DNA of 64,000 nucleotides, taken from NCBI RefSeq assembly GCF_019774615.1, contig NZ_CP081496.1, positions 2,666,001 through 2,730,000 of the forward strand, read 5' to 3'. Positions 30,626 to 38,097 of this stretch are shown here, one piece after another. This stretch comes from Streptomyces sp. BHT-5-2. Its GTDB lineage: Bacteria > Actinomycetota > Actinomycetes > Streptomycetales > Streptomycetaceae. A model generated the notes under the pieces. The model worked only from the letters and a program-made list of their open reading frames with translations, ran no database searches and had not been told where the DNA came from. The position numbers were made by a program, and so were the translations under genes. How positions within the stretch are numbered: position 1 is the stretch's first letter; each line of letters begins with the position of its first letter.

Positions 30626-33625
30626 TCAGATCTCGCCCTTGCGGCTCAGCAAGTTGAAGGCCATCCAGCCCGGCAGCACCGGGAGCCAGAAGACCATCAG
30701 CCGGAACAGCAGCACCGCCGGCAGCGCCGTCTCGGCCGGCAGTCCGCCGAAGGTCAGCGCGGTGATCAGGGCGCCTTCCACGGCGCCCACGCCGCCCGGT
30801 GTCGGCGCCGCCGAGCCCAGCGCGTTGCCCGCCAGGAAGGCCACCGCGATACCGGCGTAGCTGATCTGGTCGCCGCCGCCGAACGCCCGGATCGAGGCGT
30901 CCAGGCACATCACGTTCGCCCCCGTCAGCAGCAGCATCCCGCCGATGCCGGTGACCAGCTTCCGCGGCCGCTGGAGGATGTCCAGCATCCGCGGCACCAC
31001 ACCGGCGAACAACGACCGGATCCGGGTCACCACGAAGTTCCGCAGCGCCGGGACCGCGGTGACGACCAGAACCAGCACCGCCACCGTCAGCAGACCGGCG
31101 ATGACCGTCCGGGACGGCGAGATCTGCGGGGCGTGCTCGGTGCCCGTCAGATAGCCGAACACCAGCAGCAGCAGGATGTGGCTGCCCAGCCCGAACAGCT
31201 GGGACGCGCCGACGCTCGCCACCGCCAGGCCGGGGCGCACCCCGGCCCGCTGGAGGAAGCGGGTGTTCAGCGCCACCCCGCCGATCGCCGTGGGCGCCAC
31301 CAGCTTCACGAAGTCGCCCGCGACCTGCGCGAGCAGCGTCCGCAGGAAGGAGACCTTCTCGGTGACGAACCCCAGCAGGCTCATCGCCGCCGCGACGTAC
31401 GTCAGTCCCGAGAAGAACGCCGCGACCAGCACCCACACCCACCGGGCCTGGTTGATCACATCGCCGAGGTTGAAGTTGGTGAGCTGCGACAGCAGCAGAT
31501 ACGCCGCGAACGCGCCGGCGATCCAGCTGATCAGGATGCGGGGGCTCAGCCGCTCCAGTTTCGCCGGTTCGATCACCGCGGTCGGCCGGATCAGCAGGAC
31601 CTGCCGGCGGATCTGGGCGAGCAGATCCTCCTCCAGCGCCTCCTCCGACGCCTCCTCCAGGGCCCGCTTCTCGGCGGTCTTCTCGGCGTTCCGCACCGCC
31701 CGCTGCGCCTTGCGGTCCTGGGGGCGGTTGGCCTCCCGGGCCTCCCGCGCCTCCTTCGCGGCCTGCGACGCGGCCAGCACCGCCTCCCGCTCCCGCTTTG
31801 CCCGCTCCCTGGCCAGATGGCGCAGGGTGGCCCGGGTGGTGCGGCTGAGCGCGATCGGCTGGAGCAGCGGCAGGCTGTCGGCCACCGCGTCCGGGCCGAG
31901 CACCTCGACGGCCGCGGCGACCGCCCGCTCGGCACCGACCCGCAGCCCGCAGGTGGCGAGCAGTTGGGCGATGTCCATCCGCAGCACCACGTCGCCGGCC
32001 GCGATCTCGCCGCCGCGCAGGTCGGTCAGCACGATGTTGCCGGAACGATCCACCAGCAGGGCGTCCCCGACCAGCCGCCGGTGCGCGATCCGGCGCGACT
32101 GGAGCGCGGCCACCTGGCGCCAGGCGCTGTGCATCAGCTCGTCGGTGATCTCCTCGTCGGCCAGCGCGTCGAAGCTGCGGCCGCCGATGTGCTCGTAGAC
32201 CAGCATCACCGCGTCGGGGCCCAGCTCGGAGGTGGCGATCAGCTTGGGGGCGTTGGCCCCGGCCGCGATCGCCGCGTAGGCCAGCAGCGCCTCCTGCTCC
32301 AGGGCCTGGCGCAGCGACTGCAGACTGCGGCGCTGGTTGATCCCGCGCAGCGACAGCCGCCGCCACACCCGGTAGAAGAAGCCCTGCGCCTGCTGCTCGC
32401 GGTCGACGACCGTGACGTCGATGGGCGGGCCGTCCTCCAGGGTGACGAGGTAGCGGCGGCCCCGGTCGGCGTGCTCGGGGTTGTTGGTGTCCTCCGCGCG
32501 CATCGCGCTGACCGGCCGGAAGCCGACCCGGCGCAGGCCCGCGAGGAGGTTCTGGCCGGTGGGGCGGACGTTGGGGGAGCCCACGGCGTAGAGCGTGCCG
32601 AAGGCGACGGTCCAGCCGATGAGGACGGTCACCACGATCGCGAACGGGGTGGTGTACCGCCCGATGAGCACCGCGAACGCGTCCAGCAACAGGACGCACC
32701 ACATCGCCACCCGCCAACGGGGCCGCCGGGACATCCCCACCGCCGTCATATAGGCGATCACCGGCGCCAGATAACTGTGCACCGGCGGGGAGAGCGCCCC
32801 GTTGGCCAGCGGCTGGGTGAGCGCGCTGCGGATCGAGGCGGGGGCGCCCTCGGCCACCCACAGGTCGGTGGCGAGTGACACCCCGTGCGCCAGCACGGCG
32901 GCCAGCACGCCGTCCGCGATCCGCAGCCCGTCCCGTTTGATCAGGCGCTCCACGGCGTAGGCCACCGGCACGATCAGCACCAGGACGCTGGACGCCAGCC
33001 CCGCGAGGTTGATCAGCAGCGGCGGCGCCGCCCCGGCACTCTGCCCGATGTCGTTCTTCAGGCCCTGGGTGGTGCCGTGCGCGAACGTCGCCAGCGCCAG
33101 CACCAGCGCGATCCCGGCGATGCCGAGCAGCAGCCGCAGCAGGTCGGCGGGGCGGTGCACCCGCGCGGGCAGCAGCGGCTCGTCCACCGCGAGCCGGTCG
33201 ACGTGGAACTCGCCGGTGTCCTGGGGGACGCCCTCGGGGCGGCGCGCACCGGTGCGGGGCGCGCCGTCGGCGGTCTTGTGGTGCTCCAGCGGGGGCTCGT
33301 CCGGCGGCTGGTCGCCCTGGTCGCTCTCCGTGGTCCGCCGCTCGGGCTCCTGCCGCTCGGGTGGCTCGGGCGCCGCGGGCCGGCCCGGCCTCGCGGACGC
33401 CTCGGGTCGTTCGGCCTTCTCGATCGTGCTCGCCTTTTCGGTAGCGGAAGCCGTCGCCGGCGTCCGTTGCTGCTTCCCCTGATCCGCCGGCCGCGGCCCC
33501 TGCGGCTGCGCGGTCCCCGCGGTCGGTCCCGGGGCGGTGCCGGCTGCCAGCACATCAGGGGCGCCCGCCTCCCGTGGAGGCGCCGCACCCTGCTGTTCGG
33601 CCGTCTCGTCTTGATCTCGTATCAC
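30626..33625 (-). CDS. Large membrane protein: kinase-like domain fused to LPG-synthase-type (UPF0104) flippase domain
   Basis: A 999-aa protein. A 130-residue charged disordered N-terminus is followed by about six membrane helices (roughly 140-340). Next comes a cytoplasmic domain (about 380-640) with the layout of an aminoglycoside-kinase/RIO-like fold: HRRLVGDALLV-SGNIVLTDLRGGE near 512-535 stands where HxDxxxxN and DFG would be. A charged coiled stretch rich in Ala, Lys, Glu and Arg then leads to about eight helices typical of the lysylphosphatidylglycerol-synthase transmembrane family (about 680-990). The kinase catalytic Asp appears to be missing, so the domain may bind rather than phosphorylate. 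GTG 33625 is a tentative start. It could move or modify a lipid-linked substrate. Confidence 0.88.
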   Translation of the reverse strand: MIRDQDETAEQQGAAPPREAGAPDVLAAGTAPGPTAGTAQPQGPRPADQGKQQRTPATASATEKASTIEKAERPEASARPGRPAAPEPPERQEPERRTTESDQGDQPPDEPPLEHHKTADGAPRTGARRPEGVPQDTGEFHVDRLAVDEPLLPARVHRPADLLRLLLGIAGIALVLALATFAHGTTQGLKNDIGQSAGAAPPLLINLAGLASSVLVLIVPVAYAVERLIKRDGLRIADGVLAAVLAHGVSLATDLWVAEGAPASIRSALTQPLANGALSPPVHSYLAPVIAYMTAVGMSRRPRWRVAMWCVLLLDAFAVLIGRYTTPFAIVVTVLIGWTVAFGTLYAVGSPNVRPTGQNLLAGLRRVGFRPVSAMRAEDTNNPEHADRGRRYLVTLEDGPPIDVTVVDREQQAQGFFYRVWRRLSLRGINQRRSLQSLRQALEQEALLAYAAIAAGANAPKLIATSELGPDAVMLVYEHIGGRSFDALADEEITDELMHSAWRQVAALQSRRIAHRRLVGDALLVDRSGNIVLTDLRGGEIAAGDVVLRMDIAQLLATCGLRVGAERAVAAAVEVLGPDAVADSLPLLQPIALSRTTRATLRHLARERAKREREAVLAASQAAKEAREAREANRPQDRKAQRAVRNAEKTAEKRALEEASEEALEEDLLAQIRRQVLLIRPTAVIEPAKLERLSPRILISWIAGAFAAYLLLSQLTNFNLGDVINQARWVWVLVAAFFSGLTYVAAAMSLLGFVTEKVSFLRTLLAQVAGDFVKLVAPTAIGGVALNTRFLQRAGVRPGLAVASVGASQLFGLGSHILLLLVFGYLTGTEHAPQISPSRTVIAGLLTVAVLVLVVTAVPALRNFVVTRIRSLFAGVVPRMLDILQRPRKLVTGIGGMLLLTGANVMCLDASIRAFGGGDQISYAGIAVAFLAGNALGSAAPTPGGVGAVEGALITALTFGGLPAETALPAVLLFRLMVFWLPVLPGWMAFNLLSRKGEI

Positions 33626-33781
33626 CAGTCACCGTCCGGAAGATGGTGGCACGGCCATCCGGTCCGAGGAGGCATCAGGGTGCATTTGGGGGCAGCGGGA
33701 AGCGGAACCGCGGCCCCCGCACACGGTCTCCGCCCCCTCAGGGGCTGCCCCGGCCGGCACGGGACCAGGCGTCCAAGCCCA

Positions 33782-33804
33782 TTGTCGGTGCTGTGCGGCA
33801 GGAT
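33782..33804 (+). promoter_or_regulatory. RecA-NDp-type DNA-damage promoter for the alkyltransferase-like gene
   Basis: TTGTCGGTG (33782-33790), 8 bases, then CAGGAT (33799-33804). The known RecA-independent damage-promoter consensus in actinobacteria is TTGTCRGTG-N8-TANNNT; here 9 of 9 positions of the upstream box match and only the first base of the -10 deviates. The start codon is 7 bases after the -10. Confidence 0.75.
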
Positions 33805-33811
33805 GGACCGA

Positions 33812-34258
33812 ATGAAGGGGACCGGAGACACGGAGAGTGCCGGCGCCGCCGGCGACCGGGCCGCTCCTGACGGCCCGGTGGAGGCCGCCGTGGAGCTGCC
33901 CGACTACGCCGAGCGGGTCCTCGGCGTCGCCGAGCTGATCCCGCCCGGCAAGGTCATGACGTACGGGGACGTCGCCGAGTGGCTCAAGGACGAGGAGGAC
34001 CCCCGGGGGCCGGCGCCGGGCGGCCCGCGGCAGGTGGGGCGGGTGATGGCTCTCTACGGCGGGGCCGTGCCCTGGTGGCGGGTGGTGCGCGCGGACGGCG
34101 TCCTGCTCCCCGGCAGCGAGCTGCGCGCCCTGGCCCACTACCGTGACGAGGGCACGCCGCTGAGGGGCGCCCCGGCGGCGTCCGAGGGCCACATACCGAG
34201 GATCGACATGCGGCGGGCGCGCTGGGACGGCGACGACGGGGGGCGGGGCGCGCCCTAG
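33812..34258 (+). CDS. Alkyltransferase-like protein (MGMT C-domain family, no catalytic Cys)
   Basis: A 148-aa DNA-damage-recognition protein of the alkyltransferase-like (ATL) group. The MGMT DNA-binding part is visible (IPPGKVMTYGDVAEWL, RQVGRVMALYG), but the active-site PCHR is replaced by PWWR at 87-90, so alkyl transfer to Cys is impossible. ATL proteins flag O6-alkylguanine for other repair routes. ATG 33812 is preferred to ATG 33803 because the latter overlaps the -10 of an excellent RecA-NDp-type promoter. It is followed 216 bp later by the adnA-like gene and divergent from the flippase-type gene. The order ATL-AdnA-AdnB is also that of M. tuberculosis Rv3204-Rv3201c. Confidence 0.9.
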   Translation: MKGTGDTESAGAAGDRAAPDGPVEAAVELPDYAERVLGVAELIPPGKVMTYGDVAEWLKDEEDPRGPAPGGPRQVGRVMALYGGAVPWWRVVRADGVLLPGSELRALAHYRDEGTPLRGAPAASEGHIPRIDMRRARWDGDDGGRGAP

Positions 34259-34474
34259 GGGCGGACGCGCGCTTTCAGGGTCGGGCCCCGTCCGGGGCGT
34301 CCCTGTCCGGCCTCCCGACCCGGTACGGTCGGAGACCGCCTTCCCGGATGCGGCCCGCGGCCGACGCCGGGACGGCCCGGGGCCCCGAAGGCCCGTCGGC
34401 CCGGCGGTCCCGCAGGCCCCGGCCGGCACCCCCGCACCACCACCCGCACCTCCCTCCCAGGACCGGCGATCCAC

Positions 34475-37400
34475 GTGAGTTCCTCCCTTCCGGCCGTTCC
34501 GCCGGCGCAGCCCCGCGAGGCCGCGCGGCGGGACGCCCCCGGCGCGTACCGCCTGGTGCGCACCCCGCCGGAGCGGACCGCGCCCCCCGTCCTGGACGCC
34601 GGGCAGCGCGCCGTGGTGGCACACCGGGACGGCCCGCTGCTGGTCCTCGCCGGCCCCGGCACGGGCAAGACCACGACCCTGGTGGAGTCCGTGGTGCGCC
34701 GCATAAGGGACGGGGGCGACCCCGAGCGGATCCTCGTCCTCACCTTCAGCCGGAAGGCCGCGGTCGCCCTCCGCGACCGGCTGGCCGCCCGCCTGGCCGA
34801 CCACGGGGACGCCCCCGCGCCGTCCGCCGGGTGCCGGCCGGGCGTCCCTCAGGCCACCACCTTCCACTCCTTCTGCTACGCCCTGGTCCGCGCCCACCAG
34901 GACGCCGACCTCTTCGCCGACCCGCTGCGGCTGCTCTCCGGCCCCGAGCAGGACCTGGTCGTCCGCGAGCTCCTGGAGGGCCAGGCGGAGCTGGCCGGCG
35001 ACGGACGCGCCCGGGTGGGCTGGCCGGACGAGCTGCGGGCCTGTCTGACCACCCGCGGCTTCGCCGACGAGGTCCGCGCGGTGCTCGCCCGCAGCCGCGA
35101 ACTGGGCCTGGGCCCGGACGCGCTGGGCGCCTTCGCCCGCCGCACCGGCCGCCCGGACTGGCAGGCCGCGGCCGCCTTCCTCGCCGAGTACCTCGACGTC
35201 CTGGACGCCCAAGGGGTGCTGGACTACGCCGAGTTGGTGCACCGTGCGGTGCTGCTGGCCGAGCGCCCGGAGGCCGCCGCCCGGCTGGCCGGCGCCTACG
35301 ACGCGGTCTACGTGGACGAGTACCAGGACACCGACGCCGCCCAGGTGCGGCTGCTGCGGGCGTTGGCCGGCAACCGGGGCGCACCGGCCGCCCCCGGTTC
35401 CCCGGGCCGTACACTGCTCGCCTTCGGTGACCCGGACCAGTCGATCTACGCCTTCCGCGGCGCCGACGTCAACGGCATCCTCGACTTCCCGGACACCTTC
35501 CGGCGCGCCGACGGCACCCCCGCCCCGGTGGCCGTCCTGCGCACCTCCCGCCGGGCCGGCGCCGACCTGCTCGCCGCCACCCGGCAGATCACCCGCCGGA
35601 TGCCGCTCACCCGTCTTCCGGCCGACGCGGTCCGCGCCCACCGGGAGCCGGCGCCCGTAGGGGACGGCGGCCGGGCCGAGGTGTTCACGTACCCGACCCC
35701 GGGCGCGGAGCTGGACAACATCGCGGACCTGCTGCGCCGCGCCCACCTGGAGCAGGGGATGCCCTGGCGCGAGATGGCCGTCCTGGTCCGTGCCGGCGGG
35801 CGCTCGATCCCCGCCGTGCGCCGGGCGCTGACCGCCGCCGGTGTCCCGCTCGACATCGACGGCGACGACCTGCCGCTCCGCCACGAACCGGCGGTCGCCC
35901 CGCTGCTGACCGCCCTGCGGGTGGCCGCGGGGGCACCCGGCGCGCCCTCCGCCGGCCGCGGCACACCCACCGGGACCCCTGACGCGCCGGACCCGCACGA
36001 GGGAGGCCCCGACGGCCCGGAGGACGCCCTGGACGACGGCCCCGCGGACCCGTTGGACGCTGCCCCGACCGACGCCCCGGACGAGGCCCGGGGCGACACC
36101 CCTGACGGCGCCCCGGCCGACGCGCCCGCCGCCCTCCGGATCGACCCCGAGACCGCCGTCGACCTGCTGACCTCCCCCCTGGGCGGCATGGACGCCGCCG
36201 ACCTGCGGAGGCTGGGCCGGGCGCTCCGCGAGGAGGAGCGGGCCGCCGGCCGCGCCCTGCCGCCGCCCTCCGACGAGCTGATCGCCCGCGCGCTGGCCGA
36301 GCCCGAGCGCCTGGTGGCCCATGACCCCCGTTACGCCCGCGGCGCCCAGCGGCTCGGCCTGCTGCTGCGCAAGGCCCGGGAGCTGCTCGCCGGCGGCGGG
36401 ACGGCCGAGGAGGCGCTGTGGGAGCTGTGGGACGGCACTCCCTGGCCGGGCCGGCTGGAGCGGGCCGCCCGGCGCGGCGGGGCCGCCGGCCGCAACGCCG
36501 ACCGGGATCTGGACGCGGTGGTCGCGCTGTTCGAGACCGCCGCCCGCGCCGAGGAGCGCACCGGCGGCCGCGGCGCCCTGAACTTCCTGGAGGAGCTGGA
36601 CGCCCAGGACATCGCCGCCGACACCCTCACCCGCCGTACGGTCCGCCCCGACGCGGTGCGCCTGATGACCGCGCACCGCGCCAAGGGCCTGGAATGGCGG
36701 CTGGTGGTCGTCGCCGGAGTCCAGGAGGGCCTCTGGCCCGACCTGCGCCGGCGCGGTTCGCTCCTGGAGGCGGACCGGATCGGCCGGGACGGTCTGGCCG
36801 AACCGCTCACCCCGGGCGCCCTGCTCGCCGAGGAGCGCCGGCTGTTCTATGTGGCGGCGACCCGGGCCCGGGAGCGCCTGGTGGTCACGGCGGTGAAGGC
36901 CGCGGCCGAGGACGGCGACCAGCCGTCCCGGTTCCTGACCGAGCTGGGCGTCACTCCCCAGGACGTCACCGGGCGCCCCCGCCGCCCCCTGACCGTCGCC
37001 GCGCTCGTCGCCGAGCTGCGGGCCACCACCGTCGACCCGGAGGCGTCGCCGGCGCTGCGCGACGCCGCCGCCCGGCGGCTGGCCGGACTGGCCGCCCTGC
37101 GCGACGACGACGGGCACCCCCTGGTGCCGGCCGCCCACCCGGACAGCTGGTGGGGCCTGCACGAGCCCACCCACAACACCGTTCCGCTGCGCGACCGCGA
37201 CCACCCCGTACTGCTCTCCGGCAGCGCCCTCGGCCAACTGGCCGACGCCTGCGCCCTCCAGTGGTTCCTGGGCCGCGAGGTGAAGGCCGACGCCCCGGCC
37301 ACCGCCGCCCAGGGCTTCGGCAACGTCGTCCACGTCCTCGCCGACGAGGTCGCCTCCGGCCGCACCCCGGCCGACCTGTCCGTCCTGATGGCCCGGCTGG

Positions 37401-38014
37401 ACTCGGTGTGGGACGCGCTCGCCTTCGACGCGCCCTGGAAGTCCCGTCAGGAGAAGGACAGCGCCCGCGCCGCCCTGGAGCGCTTCCTGCGCTGGCACGT
37501 CATGGAGCGCGAGACGCTCGGCCGGGACACCGTCGCCACCGAGCACGGCTTCGACGTCACCCTCGAAGCCGGCGCCTACGAGGTCCGCATCCGCGGCAGC
37601 ATGGACCACGTCTCGCGGGACGCCCGGGGCCGCGCCTACGTCGTCGATTTCAAGACCGGCAAGCAGAAGCCGACCGGTCCCGAGGTCGCCCGCCATCCGC
37701 AGCTCGCCGTCTACCAACTCGCGGTCCGCGAGGGCGCCCTCGACGACGCCTTCGGCGGCGACCGGCCGGAGCCGGGCGGCGCGGAACTGGTCCACCTGCG
37801 GCTGGGCGCGCCCCGCAAGGAGGGCGGCGACGCGCTGCCGGCCGTCCAGGCCCAGCCCCCGCTGGACGGCGACTGGGTCGGCGAGCTGCTCGCCACCGCC
37901 GCCGGCCGCGTCCTGGAGGAGCGCTTCACGCCCACCACCGGCGCGCACTGCACCCACTGCGCGTTCCGGGCCTCGTGCAGCGCCCAGCCGGAGGGCCGGC
38001 AGGTCGTGGAGTGA
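34475..38014 (+). CDS. adnA: AdnA-like UvrD/RecB-type helicase-nuclease subunit
   Basis: An SF1 helicase of 1179 aa fused to a C-terminal RecB-type nuclease; in mycobacteria AdnA and AdnB form a dimer that resects double-strand breaks. Visible elements: Walker A GPGTGKTT at 60-67, TFSRKAA, Walker B VDEYQDTD near 281, DPDQSIYAFRG, the late helicase motif AHRAKGLEW and VAATRARERL, and nuclease motif VVDFKTGKQ near 1056. A Cys near 925 (ADACALQW) together with HCTHCAFRASC near 1157 would bind a 4Fe-4S cluster as in AddB-type nucleases. An acidic low-complexity insert (about 503-555, many DAPD/DGP units) interrupts the helicase. GTG 34475 has AGGA upstream. adnB follows 83 bp later. Confidence 0.9.
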   Translation: MSSSLPAVPPAQPREAARRDAPGAYRLVRTPPERTAPPVLDAGQRAVVAHRDGPLLVLAGPGTGKTTTLVESVVRRIRDGGDPERILVLTFSRKAAVALRDRLAARLADHGDAPAPSAGCRPGVPQATTFHSFCYALVRAHQDADLFADPLRLLSGPEQDLVVRELLEGQAELAGDGRARVGWPDELRACLTTRGFADEVRAVLARSRELGLGPDALGAFARRTGRPDWQAAAAFLAEYLDVLDAQGVLDYAELVHRAVLLAERPEAAARLAGAYDAVYVDEYQDTDAAQVRLLRALAGNRGAPAAPGSPGRTLLAFGDPDQSIYAFRGADVNGILDFPDTFRRADGTPAPVAVLRTSRRAGADLLAATRQITRRMPLTRLPADAVRAHREPAPVGDGGRAEVFTYPTPGAELDNIADLLRRAHLEQGMPWREMAVLVRAGGRSIPAVRRALTAAGVPLDIDGDDLPLRHEPAVAPLLTALRVAAGAPGAPSAGRGTPTGTPDAPDPHEGGPDGPEDALDDGPADPLDAAPTDAPDEARGDTPDGAPADAPAALRIDPETAVDLLTSPLGGMDAADLRRLGRALREEERAAGRALPPPSDELIARALAEPERLVAHDPRYARGAQRLGLLLRKARELLAGGGTAEEALWELWDGTPWPGRLERAARRGGAAGRNADRDLDAVVALFETAARAEERTGGRGALNFLEELDAQDIAADTLTRRTVRPDAVRLMTAHRAKGLEWRLVVVAGVQEGLWPDLRRRGSLLEADRIGRDGLAEPLTPGALLAEERRLFYVAATRARERLVVTAVKAAAEDGDQPSRFLTELGVTPQDVTGRPRRPLTVAALVAELRATTVDPEASPALRDAAARRLAGLAALRDDDGHPLVPAAHPDSWWGLHEPTHNTVPLRDRDHPVLLSGSALGQLADACALQWFLGREVKADAPATAAQGFGNVVHVLADEVASGRTPADLSVLMARLDSVWDALAFDAPWKSRQEKDSARAALERFLRWHVMERETLGRDTVATEHGFDVTLEAGAYEVRIRGSMDHVSRDARGRAYVVDFKTGKQKPTGPEVARHPQLAVYQLAVREGALDDAFGGDRPEPGGAELVHLRLGAPRKEGGDALPAVQAQPPLDGDWVGELLATAAGRVLEERFTPTTGAHCTHCAFRASCSAQPEGRQVVE

Positions 38015-38067
38015 CCTCCATCCGCCCGTGCCCCCGCTGACCTGCACGGATAGCGCTCGCGCGGGGA

Positions 38068-38090
38068 ATGTCGGTGGCGGCCGTTACGGT
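38068..38090 (+). promoter_or_regulatory. RecA-NDp-type DNA-damage promoter for adnB
   Basis: ATGTCGGTG (38068-38076), 8 bases, then TACGGT (38085-38090): 8 of 9 upstream positions and a full TANNNT match to the damage-promoter consensus. GTG 38098 follows after 7 bases. An ATG inside the upstream box (38068) is therefore unlikely to be a start codon. Confidence 0.75.
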
Positions 38091-38097
38091 GGCGGTT

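Noticed and set aside
33629..38047. A 1472-codon minus-strand frame antisense to adnA
   Set aside because: No motif, Gly/Val/Gln-rich antisense composition, opposite to a gene with complete helicase and nuclease motifs.
38067..38092. GGAAT followed after 18 bases by GGT upstream of adnB, a near sigma-R motif
   Set aside because: The -10 is GGT instead of GTT, and the same bases form a much better RecA-NDp-type promoter.
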